From: Alphaproteobacteria bacterium
GTDB lineage: Bacteria > Pseudomonadota > Alphaproteobacteria > SMXQ01
Reading direction: 5' to 3'
DNA: 32,001 bases
NCBI GenBank assembly: GCA_029863585.1
Contig: JAOTVC010000020.1
Span: 1-32,001, forward strand
Below the pieces are notes generated by a model. That model saw only the letters and a program-made list of their open reading frames with translations. It was not told the origin of the DNA and searched no databases. This document shows, one piece after another, positions 17,836 through 25,840 of this stretch (position 1 is the stretch's first letter; the number at the start of each line of letters is the position of its first letter). The position numbers were made by a program, and so were the translations under genes.

Positions 17836-18825
17836 TCAGGCCGCCGCGGGCAGGCGCCCGCGATCGTGGGGCACGTCGAGGAAACTCATGTCCGGTCCCT
17901 TGGGCACGATGCAGGTCGGGTTGACCTTTTCCTGGCGGTAATAGTTCGCCTTGGCGGCGGCCAGGTTCACGGTGTCGGTGATGCCCGGCCATTGGTACAG
18001 CTCGCGCAGGTAATTGACCAGGTTGGGATAATCCTGCAGGCGCCGCACGTTGCACTTGAAGTGGCTGTAATAGACGAGGTCGAAGCGCAGCAGGGTGGGG
18101 AAGGCGCGCCAGTCGGCCTCCGTGATGCGCTCCCCCATCAGGTAGCGCCCCTTGCCCAAGCGTTGCTCCAGCGTGTCCAGGCCGTGGAAGACCTTTTCCA
18201 CCGCCTGGTCGTAGGCGTCCTGGCTCCGCGCGAAGCCGGCGCGGTAGACGCCGTTGTTCAGGTGCTCGTAGACGAAATCGTTGATCTCATCGATGCCCGC
18301 GCGGAGGCCTTCGGGATAATAGTCGATCGAATTGTCGGCCCATGCGCCGAACGCGTCGTTCAGCATGCGGATGATCTCCGACGATTCGTTGTTGACCACG
18401 GTGCCCCGCTGGCGGTCCCACAGTGTCGGCACGGTCACCTTGCCGGTATAGTTGGGGTTGGCCGCGGCATAGGCCTGGTATAGGTGAAAGACCCCGTCCT
18501 TGCCCGGCGCGAGATCGTCGAGGCCTTTCGAATAGCTCCAGCCCGCGGTCTTCGGCCGGTCGGCGATGGAGGCCGAGACCACCTCCGTGAGCCCCTTGAG
18601 CCGACGCATGATGAGGGTGCGGTGGGCCCACGGGCAGGACCAGGACACGAACAGGTGGTAGCGCCCGGGCGTGGCCTCGAAGCCGCCCTCGCCGGCCGGC
18701 CCGGGGGACCCGTCGGCGGTAACCCAGTTGCGAAACTTTGACGCATCGCGGACGAAGGCGCCGCGCTTGTCGTGGGGGACCTCCGCGTCATTGTCCCAGA
18801 CGCCGTCGATCAGCATGCCGGCCAT
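17836..18825 (-). CDS. yqjG: Glutathionyl-hydroquinone reductase (Xi-class GST, YqjG/ECM4 family)
   Basis: 'RYHLFVSWSCPWAHRTLIMRRLKGL' (catalytic Cys), 'VTVPTLWDRQRGTVVNNESSEIIRMLN', 'GRYLMGERITEADWRAFPTLLRFDLVYYSHFKCN'. Confidence 0.93.
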   Translation of the reverse strand: MAGMLIDGVWDNDAEVPHDKRGAFVRDASKFRNWVTADGSPGPAGEGGFEATPGRYHLFVSWSCPWAHRTLIMRRLKGLTEVVSASIADRPKTAGWSYSKGLDDLAPGKDGVFHLYQAYAAANPNYTGKVTVPTLWDRQRGTVVNNESSEIIRMLNDAFGAWADNSIDYYPEGLRAGIDEINDFVYEHLNNGVYRAGFARSQDAYDQAVEKVFHGLDTLEQRLGKGRYLMGERITEADWRAFPTLLRFDLVYYSHFKCNVRRLQDYPNLVNYLRELYQWPGITDTVNLAAAKANYYRQEKVNPTCIVPKGPDMSFLDVPHDRGRLPAAA

Positions 18826-18861
18826 GATGTCTCTCCCCGCCCCGCCCGGGAGTGGGCGGAC

Positions 18862-19725
18862 CTATTTCTTGAGGAACGGAACCGCGAGCTCCTGGATCAC
18901 GTCGGCCGCGTCCCAGGGCACAAGGTGCTTGCAGCCGTCCACCAGATGCATGTCGAGACCGGGCTCTTTTTCCCGCAACAGGGCGAAGCGGTCCGCCGCC
19001 CGGGCCCGGTCCTCGCGCCCGTAGATCATCAGGAGCGGCATCTTGAGCTCGGTCAGGCGCTGCCAGAGCGGCGTGCCGCCGCCACCGCCGCCGCCGGACT
19101 TGGCGCGGGCTTCGTTGCGGGCGACGAAGGCCTCGAAATTGCGCCCGACGGACCGCGAGTGGCGGAGCTGAAGTTCCTCATCGGTGATCAGCTCGTGATG
19201 GAACAGGGTGCCCTCCAATAGCTTGCGCGTATCCTCGATGGTCGGTTCGGTCTGGGCCATGCGCTGGTCCATGCGCTGCAGGACCGCTTCTTCGCGCTTG
19301 CCGGCGCCGCCTTCCAGCGGCGGCAGCAGGCTGCCGGTGCCCAGCACGATGATGTGGCTGATGCGCTCGGGGTTCTCAAGCCCCAGGGCGATGGCGACAT
19401 TGCCGGCCTGGGAATGGCCCACCAGGGCGGCCTTGTCGAGGCCCAACGCATCCATCAGACCCAGTGTGGTCTTCTTCTTGAGCCCGACGGAGCCGTCTTC
19501 GGAATAAGCGCTCAGGCCGAAGCCGGGGAAATCGAAGGCGATGACCCGGAAGCCCTCGGCCGCCAGCGGGCCGATGGTGCGCCGGTAGACGTCCGCCGAC
19601 GATCCCAAAGACGCACCGTGGAACAACAAGACAGCGGGGCCGCTGCCGTCCTCGATATAGCGGATGGAGTTTCCCTCCACGTCCGCGAACTTGTCCTCGA
19701 ATTCCGTTGTGACGGTGGTAGCCAT
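18862..19725 (-). CDS. Alpha/beta hydrolase
   Basis: 'AVLLFHGASLGSS', 'AALVGHSQAGNVAIALGLENPERISHIIVLGTGS' (nucleophile elbow GHSQAG), 'PLLMIYGREDRA', 'VDGCKHLVPWD'. Confidence 0.92.
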   Translation of the reverse strand: MATTVTTEFEDKFADVEGNSIRYIEDGSGPAVLLFHGASLGSSADVYRRTIGPLAAEGFRVIAFDFPGFGLSAYSEDGSVGLKKKTTLGLMDALGLDKAALVGHSQAGNVAIALGLENPERISHIIVLGTGSLLPPLEGGAGKREEAVLQRMDQRMAQTEPTIEDTRKLLEGTLFHHELITDEELQLRHSRSVGRNFEAFVARNEARAKSGGGGGGGTPLWQRLTELKMPLLMIYGREDRARAADRFALLREKEPGLDMHLVDGCKHLVPWDAADVIQELAVPFLKK

Positions 19726-19887
19726 GACGTTTCTCCCCTGATCGCCCGTGCCTGGGCCGTGTTCGTGTTCAGCTTATCATAGGGAGGCGTCCCTCGCGAG
19801 AGGGTGGCGTCCCCTTGCAACGCGCCTGTCCGAGGCCGATATTCGGGCCAGCCCAGCGAAGACAGCCGCCTATCAGGACGTTTTGCC

Positions 19888-20736
19888 ATGACCGCACCCG
19901 TGACCCGTTTTGCACCCTCGCCGACGGGATTTCTGCATCTCGGCCACGGCTATGCCGCCCTGTTCGCCGCGGCGGCGGCGGCCGGGGGGCGATTCTTGGT
20001 GCGGATCGAGGATATCGATGCGGGCCGCTGCCGGCCGGCCTTCGAGACGGCCATCCTAGAAGACCTTGCCTGGCTTGGCCTCGCCTGGGAAACGCCGGTG
20101 CTGCGCCAGTCGCAACGGGGCCCAGCCTACCGGACGGCACTGGCGCGGCTGATCGACCTCGGCGTCCTCTATCCCTGTTTTTGCACGCGCAAGGAGATCG
20201 CCGCGGAAATTGCCCGCGCCGGGGCCGCGCCCCAGGAGGCCGCCGGGCTAGACGGGCCGCCCTATCCCGGCACCTGCCGCCACTTGAGCGGGCAGGAGCG
20301 GAAAACGCGCATGGCCGCAATGGGCGGCGCGGCGCTTCGCATCGATGCCGCCAAGGCAGCGGGCCTTGTCGGCGCGCTGTCATTCACGGATGCAGGCGAG
20401 GGCGAGGTCGCCGTCGATCCCCTGCTGTTGGGCGATGCCGTGCTGGCACGCAAGGACATCGGCACCAGCTACCACCTCGCGGTGGTGGTGGACGACGCTC
20501 ATCAGGAGGTGAACCTGGTCACCCGGGGCGCGGACCTGCTGCCGTCGACCCATTTGCAGCGGCTGCTGCAGGCGCTTCTCGACCTGCCGGCGCCGCGCTA
20601 TCACCACCATCCCCTGATCGCGGACGAAACCGGCGCACGGCTGGCGAAACGCAACGACGCGCGGGCGATCCGCGTGCTCAGGGACGAGGGGATGAGCCCG
20701 GCGGAGGTCCGGGCCCTTGCCGGTTTCCCGGATTAG
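19888..20736 (+). CDS. gluQRS: Glutamyl-Q tRNA(Asp) synthetase
   Basis: 'TRFAPSPTGFLHLGHGYAALFA' (class I HIGH-type), 'RIEDID', zinc site 'YPCFCTRKEI...YPGTCRH', 'DIGTSYHLAVVVDDAHQEVNLVTRGADLLPSTHLQRLL', 'RLAKRNDARAI'; short length lacking an anticodon-binding domain. Confidence 0.96.
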   Translation: MTAPVTRFAPSPTGFLHLGHGYAALFAAAAAAGGRFLVRIEDIDAGRCRPAFETAILEDLAWLGLAWETPVLRQSQRGPAYRTALARLIDLGVLYPCFCTRKEIAAEIARAGAAPQEAAGLDGPPYPGTCRHLSGQERKTRMAAMGGAALRIDAAKAAGLVGALSFTDAGEGEVAVDPLLLGDAVLARKDIGTSYHLAVVVDDAHQEVNLVTRGADLLPSTHLQRLLQALLDLPAPRYHHHPLIADETGARLAKRNDARAIRVLRDEGMSPAEVRALAGFPD

Positions 20737-21200
20737 GACGGCGTTTCCTTGGCGGGCTTTTGGCGCCGGCCTCGCCCTTTGAAATCGGGCTTGGAGAAAT
20801 CGCCGACGCCGTGGAAATCGATGATCTCGATGGAATTGCCGAACGGGTCCTGGATGTAGCCGTGGCGCCCGGTGAAGGTGCGGTGTCCCTCGTCCTCGTA
20901 GACCAGGATCGGATAGCCGGCCTCCTCGACATGCTTGAGCGCGGCATCGAAGTCTTCGCTTTCGACGATGAAGGCGTGATGGAATTCGTATTCGCCGGGC
21001 GGGTTGGGGCGGGTGTGGTGCTTCGTATTGGTCAGCACGAAGTGATCCCCGCCGGCCTTCATGAATACGGTGGTGTCGTTCTGGCGCAGATAGGTGCAGC
21101 CCAGAACGTCCTCATAGAACTTCCGGCCCTCTTCCAGGTCGGACACGCCGATCGCGAAATGCAGCACGCCGGTGGGCTTCATGCTTTTCAGTTCGCTCAT
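20733..21200 (-). CDS. VOC family protein (glyoxalase/dioxygenase superfamily)
   Basis: 'TGVLHFAIGVSDLEEGRKFYEDVLGCTYLRQNDTTVFMKAGGDHFVL...GYIQDPFGNSIEIIDFHG'; true start at 21200 inside the 314-aa ORF. Confidence 0.92.
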   Translation of the reverse strand: MSELKSMKPTGVLHFAIGVSDLEEGRKFYEDVLGCTYLRQNDTTVFMKAGGDHFVLTNTKHHTRPNPPGEYEFHHAFIVESEDFDAALKHVEEAGYPILVYEDEGHRTFTGRHGYIQDPFGNSIEIIDFHGVGDFSKPDFKGRGRRQKPAKETPS

Positions 21201-21232
21201 GAGTCCCTCTCTCCGTTGCGCGCGATGCCCGG

Positions 21233-21958
21233 TCAGATCATCTCGCTGAGCAGGACGCCGTAGCCGTCCACCGGCTCGTTGATGTGAAGGCGCTTCTGGA
21301 TTTCCCAGCAGCGGGCCGGCACGGGATGGACCACCGGAATGCCCAGGTCCTGTTCCAGAATGTCGATCACGGGCAGCACCCGCCAGCCCGACCCCAGCAG
21401 GTAGATGGCGTCGGCCTTCTTGTGCTTGAGCGCGATTTTCTTGACGTGGGAATAGACCTCCTCCGAAGACAACTGGCCGATCGCATCGAAGGGCGCGTCG
21501 ATGCCGTCCATGGCGAGCATGTCGAAACCCGCCCCTTCGAAGTAATCCGAAAAGATCTTGTTGATGGGGCCGGTGAAATAGGTCGCGCCGACGACTCGCT
21601 TGGCCTTCAGGGCCCGCAGGGCGGCGACGTGATTCGAGCCCGAGGTGAAGACCGGGGTCTTGTACTTCTTCTCCCATTTCTTGATCAGCCGTTCTTCGCC
21701 CTTGAAGCCGAGCAACATGAAAGGCGGGGCGCCTTCCGGCAGCATCAAATCGACCTTTTCCTCGGCCAGCTGATCGAGCAGCGGCTCATAGGGTTCGACG
21801 GCGCGTTTGAATTCGTCCGTGGTCCCCTGGCGGATGTTGAGGAATAGCGGGATGACGCCCACGCCTTCCGGCAGCATCCGGATCAGTTCTTCGAGGGACC
21901 CGGGACGCCGGGTCGGCTTGATGCACCCGATCACGCCCCTCCAGGTGGTGTACGGCAT
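21233..21958 (-). CDS. Asp/Glu racemase / maleate isomerase / arylmalonate decarboxylase-like protein
   Basis: 'TRRPGSLEELIRMLPEGVGVIPLFLNIRQGTTDEF', 'FTSGSNHVAALRALKAKRVVGATYF', 'DAIYLLGSGWRVLPVIDILEQDLGIPVVHPVPARCWEIQK'. Confidence 0.82.
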   Translation of the reverse strand: MPYTTWRGVIGCIKPTRRPGSLEELIRMLPEGVGVIPLFLNIRQGTTDEFKRAVEPYEPLLDQLAEEKVDLMLPEGAPPFMLLGFKGEERLIKKWEKKYKTPVFTSGSNHVAALRALKAKRVVGATYFTGPINKIFSDYFEGAGFDMLAMDGIDAPFDAIGQLSSEEVYSHVKKIALKHKKADAIYLLGSGWRVLPVIDILEQDLGIPVVHPVPARCWEIQKRLHINEPVDGYGVLLSEMI

Positions 21959-22217
21959 GTCTCTCTCCCTATCTATTGAATTGTCTGCCGGTCAGGATCG
22001 CCGGCGGGTATCGGCCTGTTCTTGCGCTCAATTTTACAGCAAAAATCCGGCGGTCCAAAGGGCCGGGTGATTTTGGGCGGTCCTTCGGGACCGGGGCGAA
22101 GGTTTGTCTCTAGCGCTTGACGGCAATCTTATCATAAAGTGCGCGGATACCGGTCGACGGTCCGGGGGATCCCGATCCGCCGGCGCGAAGGGGTTGGACC
22201 GAAAGGTGGGGAGCACG

Positions 22218-22583
22218 ATGACCGACAGACGCCTTTTGGCGATCGATGACGAGCCCGATTTCATGGAGATCCTTCGTGAGGTAGCGGAGGGGCTGGGCTT
22301 CGATGTCAAGACGACGGAGAAGGCCGACGAGTTCGCGGAAATATACGAATCGTTCAACCCCACGGTGATCGTGCTGGATCTCGTCATGCCTGAGGTGGAT
22401 GGCGTCGAGCTCGCCCATTGGCTGGCCCATGAGAAATGTCAGGCCAAGATCATCTTCGTGACCGGCCACAATCCGCGCTTTGCCGATGCGGCGCAAGACC
22501 TCGCCACGAAGGGCGACCTGGTCAGCGTCACCACCTTATCTAAACCGGTCAGTCTTGGGACGCTGAGAGAGGCGTTGAGTTGA
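22218..22583 (+). CDS. Single-domain response regulator (CheY-like receiver)
   Basis: 'RRLLAIDDEPDFMEILREV', 'VIVLDLVMPEVDGVEL', 'IIFVTGH', 'TTLSKPVSL'; ATG at 22218. Confidence 0.92.
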   Translation: MTDRRLLAIDDEPDFMEILREVAEGLGFDVKTTEKADEFAEIYESFNPTVIVLDLVMPEVDGVELAHWLAHEKCQAKIIFVTGHNPRFADAAQDLATKGDLVSVTTLSKPVSLGTLREALS

Positions 22584-22618
22584 GATTCCGCCGCCGCCGC
22601 GAACGGGGCCTCGGTCGG

Positions 22619-23326
22619 TCAAGTCCCTGTCGCGATGGCGTTGTCGGGATCGTCCCCGTCAAACGTGATCCCGAGTTCGGTCGCCAATAAGGCGGCCTGG
22701 GTGCGGTTGCTGACGCCCAGCGTCTTGAGGATCGCGCCGACATGGACCTTCACGGTGCCTTCCGAGATCCGCAGCCGTTCAGCGATATCCCTGTTGGACA
22801 TCCCTTGCCCGATCAACGCCAGGACAGCCATCTGGCGTTGGGTCAGCATCTCGACATTGGCGCGCACCATCATGGCCGAGCGTGCGCTTTCCATGCTGGC
22901 CTGGGCGGCCTCGGTCGGTTTGGCATCGCTTGAAAACAGGGACGGCGGGACGTAGATCTCGCCCAGCAAGACGAGGCGAAGCGCGTTCACCATTATCGAC
23001 GGCGGCGCCGATTTGGGGAGGAAGCCCTGGGCGCCCGCCTCAAGAGACCGTTCCAGGTTGGCGCGGCTTTCGTAGCCGGAAACGACCACGATGGGAACCG
23101 ATGGCGCGGCCTCCCTGAGGGCCCGAACGCCAGCGAACTGATCCATGCCGGGCATGCGGAGATCGGTCAGGATCAGGTCGAACGGCCCCTCGGAGCGGGC
23201 AAGCGCCTCGGCCTCGGGGAAATCGGCGGCTTCCCTAGTTTCGGTGTCCGAATCAAGCTCGGCCACCAATCGGACCAATCCTTCCCGGAACAACGGATGG
23301 TCATCGGCAATGAGAATCTTCAACAT
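22619..23326 (-). CDS. LuxR/NarL-family response regulator transcription factor
   Basis: 'MLKILIADDHPLFREGLVRLV', 'DLILTDLRMPGMD', and HTH 'LTQRQMAVLALIGQGMSNRDIAERLRISEGTVKVHVGAILKTLGVSNRTQAA'. ORF extends to 23350. Confidence 0.95.
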   Translation of the reverse strand: MLKILIADDHPLFREGLVRLVAELDSDTETREAADFPEAEALARSEGPFDLILTDLRMPGMDQFAGVRALREAAPSVPIVVVSGYESRANLERSLEAGAQGFLPKSAPPSIMVNALRLVLLGEIYVPPSLFSSDAKPTEAAQASMESARSAMMVRANVEMLTQRQMAVLALIGQGMSNRDIAERLRISEGTVKVHVGAILKTLGVSNRTQAALLATELGITFDGDDPDNAIATGT

Positions 23327-23597
23327 CCGACCCTCGTTCGGCGTCCGCAACGCCGATCGATTATACCTTTAGCTCTATTTCTGCGGTTGGACCGCTCACA
23401 TTCTTCGTTCCGGCGCACGCGGCAGCGGAACCGCCCCATGCATTATTTACTGGAATTCCGGGGCGCGCCACCCATAAGTCATAGAATTCAACCGATCGGC
23501 ACCCACGGATTCGATCTCCGACGGCGTCCGACGGCGCAATCGCGAGGGCTGGCGCCGCTCAGCACCGCCGCCAGCGGGCATCTTTTTATAGTTAATT

Positions 23598-24467
23598 CTA
23601 ACTAGTCGGCGGGCTGGATTGCAGCGCTTTCTTCATGAAGGCGGGCAATGCCAGGGCGGCATCGTGGATTTCCGGTGTGTAGTAGCGCGTCTCTATGCCG
23701 GCATGCGAAAAACGACGGTCCAACGATGCCCGGCCGCAGTTGAGATTTTCCGGATCATCGCTGGCGAGCGCCAGCGCCATGTGGCCCCCGCAGTAGGTCG
23801 GCACCGGCACCAGCGCCACGGTGCAGTCCCTGAAAACGTTGCTCAGCATGCGGTGGGTGTCGCGGTATTCCCCAGCCTGGAAGAAGGGAACGCCGGCTTG
23901 GCGGATCAAAACGCCGCGGCCGTCGAGCCGTTTGGCGCAGCTTCGGTAGAACGGTTCTTCAAACAGGGGGATCGATGGCCCGATGGGATCGGTCGAATCG
24001 ACGATGATGGCATCGAAGGTGTCCGCTGATTCCTCGGCGAATTTGGTGCCGTCGCCGATGATGAGATGCGTGCGCGGGTCTTCGAACGCCCCATTGGAGA
24101 GTTTAGGCAGATGCTCTCGCGAAAGTTCCACCACGCGCGCGTCGATCTCCACAATGGTTGCCTGCTCGACGCTGGGATGTTTCAAGACTTCGCGCAGCGT
24201 CCCGCCGTCGCCGCCGCCTATGATCAGGACTCGGCGCGCCCGTTCCTGGGAGAACAGCGGCAGATGGGCGATCATCTCGTGGTAATAGAATTCGTCCGCT
24301 TCCGTCGTCTGGACCGCGCCGTCAAGCACGAGGACCCGGCCGAGCGCCCGGGTCTGGAAAATGGTGAGATCCTGGTAAGGGGTCCTTTCCCGGACCAGCG
24401 TTTCGACGATCTCAAAACTCTGTCCGTAACCGCGATGCAGAGTCTCGGTGAACCAACCGTCGGTCAC
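23598..24467 (-). CDS. speE: Spermidine synthase (GTG start, 4-nt overlap with speD stop)
   Basis: 'WFTETLHRGYGQSFEIVETLVRERTPYQDLTIFQTRALGRVLVLDGAVQTTEADEFYYHEMIAHLPLF', 'VLIIGGGDGGTLREVLKHPSVEQATIVEID', 'DAIIVDSTDPIGPS'. Confidence 0.95.
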   Translation of the reverse strand: MTDGWFTETLHRGYGQSFEIVETLVRERTPYQDLTIFQTRALGRVLVLDGAVQTTEADEFYYHEMIAHLPLFSQERARRVLIIGGGDGGTLREVLKHPSVEQATIVEIDARVVELSREHLPKLSNGAFEDPRTHLIIGDGTKFAEESADTFDAIIVDSTDPIGPSIPLFEEPFYRSCAKRLDGRGVLIRQAGVPFFQAGEYRDTHRMLSNVFRDCTVALVPVPTYCGGHMALALASDDPENLNCGRASLDRRFSHAGIETRYYTPEIHDAALALPAFMKKALQSSPPTS

Positions 24468-24940
24468 TCGACAAGTCCGCGCCGGGTTTCGGAAACGTTG
24501 AAGGCCTCGGGATGAAAGACCTCCCGGAGAATCGGGAGGGCGCGGGCCGGGTCGCAGGCGCCGCACATGAAGATGTCAATGGCGGCGAAGCCGCGCTCCG
24601 GCCAGGTATGGATGCTGATGTGGGATTCGGCCAGCACCGCGACGCCCGAGACGCCCCCGCTTTCGCCGAAATGGTGCAGGTGAATGTGAAGCAGCGTCGC
24701 GCTGCAAGCTTCCACCGCCCGGATCAGGGCGTCGCGAATGACCTCGATGTCCGTGAGATGCGCGGCACCCCACATGTCGATCAGGATGTGGGTTCCGGCA
24801 AAATGGACGCCGTCCCGCTCCACGAAATAGTCCGGTGCCGGCGCAGCTCCGATGCCCACGCCTTGAATTTCACCGTCTGTATGCGCCCCTTCTCGCTCGG
24901 GAGCAGCCACTTCGACGAGGTCGCGTTCCTGGTCCATCAA
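24464..24940 (-). CDS. speD: S-adenosylmethionine decarboxylase proenzyme
   Basis: 'FAGTHILIDMWGAAHLTDIEVIRDALIRAVEACSATLLHIHLHHF', pyruvoyl-forming 'VAVLAESHISIHTWPERGFAAIDIFMCGACDP'. Confidence 0.95.
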   Translation of the reverse strand: MMDQERDLVEVAAPEREGAHTDGEIQGVGIGAAPAPDYFVERDGVHFAGTHILIDMWGAAHLTDIEVIRDALIRAVEACSATLLHIHLHHFGESGGVSGVAVLAESHISIHTWPERGFAAIDIFMCGACDPARALPILREVFHPEAFNVSETRRGLVE

Positions 24941-25011
24941 TTCTGAGTTCTCCGGTCCCGAGGGTATTTGGGAATAGGCGCGTTCTTTCGCGCATCATGG
25001 GGGCGGATTCA

Positions 25012-25046
25012 AGAAAAAAAAGCGGCCGTCCAGTGCTTTGGACGGG
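25012..25046 (-). terminator. Rho-independent terminator downstream of the minus-strand cysQ-sua5-FAD-SDR gene cluster
   Basis: Minus strand CCGTCCA-aagcac-TGGACGG stem (25026-25032/25039-25045) followed by CCGC and an 8-T run (25014-25021 on plus are A). Confidence 0.75.
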
Positions 25047-25105
25047 CACCGCCCGGCAGCCGTCGGCGATGACACGACGCCGCCACGGTGAACCGGTGTC
25101 GGGGG

Positions 25106-25804
25106 TCAGAACTTCTCGGCCCAGGGGCGGAGTTCGAATTCGAAGGTCCAGGCGCTGCGGTGCTGGCGATGGGCGTGGAGATAGGTCTTGGCGATCTCGT
25201 CCGGGGCCAGCAAACCGTCCGGTCCCCGGTCCGCCGCGCGGGGGTCGTCGGCCTTGGCGATGCCGCCGTCGATCACGAAATGGGCGACATGGATGTTCTG
25301 AGGCTGGAGTTCACGGGCCATGCTTTGGGCCAGGCCGCGCAGGCCGAACTTCCCCATCGCGAAGCACGACGAATTGGCATAGCCCTTGATCGATGCCGAG
25401 GCACCGGTGAACAAGATGGTGCCCGACCCTTTCTCGATCATCCTTTTGGCGGCGGCTTGGCCGACCAGGAAGCCCCCGAAGCATGAGGTCAGGACGGCGT
25501 CGCGCACGGCGCCGGGATCGAGGCTCTCGATCGGCCCCCGCACCCGGGCGCTCGCGTTGTAGAGCACGACGTCGGGCGTTCCCATCTGGGATGATACGGC
25601 ATCGAACAGGGCGGTGACGGCCCCGCTGTCCACGGCATCGCAGGCATGGGTTGTGGCGCCGATCTCGGAAGCGAGATCGCGCAGCTTCGCGGGATCCCGG
25701 GCCGCCAGGGCCACGCCCATGCCTTGCGACGCAAACAGCCTGGCGACGGCGGCGCTGAGGCCGGGGCCGGCGCCGACAATCAGGGCAATTTCACGATCGG
25801 CCAT
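25106..25804 (-). CDS. SDR family NAD(P)-dependent oxidoreductase
   Basis: 'IALIVGAGPGLSAAVARLFASQGMGVALAARDPAKL', 'VLYNASARVRGPIESLDPGAVRDAV', 'GSGTILFTGASASIKGYANSSCFAMGKFGLRGLAQSMARE'. Confidence 0.9.
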   Translation of the reverse strand: MADREIALIVGAGPGLSAAVARLFASQGMGVALAARDPAKLRDLASEIGATTHACDAVDSGAVTALFDAVSSQMGTPDVVLYNASARVRGPIESLDPGAVRDAVLTSCFGGFLVGQAAAKRMIEKGSGTILFTGASASIKGYANSSCFAMGKFGLRGLAQSMARELQPQNIHVAHFVIDGGIAKADDPRAADRGPDGLLAPDEIAKTYLHAHRQHRSAWTFEFELRPWAEKF

Positions 25805-25840
25805 TGGAATCCTCTCGGTTCGCTGGTTTCGTGGAAAGTG

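Noticed and set aside
21201-21677. N-terminal half of the 314-aa ORF 20733..21677
   Set aside because: It is an alternate-frame reading of the racemase-like gene ('RPAGPEGQASRRRDLFHRPHQQ'). The real VOC protein starts at 21200.
23589-23604. TAGTTA-attc-TAACTA inverted repeat at the speE stop
   Set aside because: Short AT stem of 6 bp, likely chance in a locally AT-rich spacer; no run of T after a stable stem.
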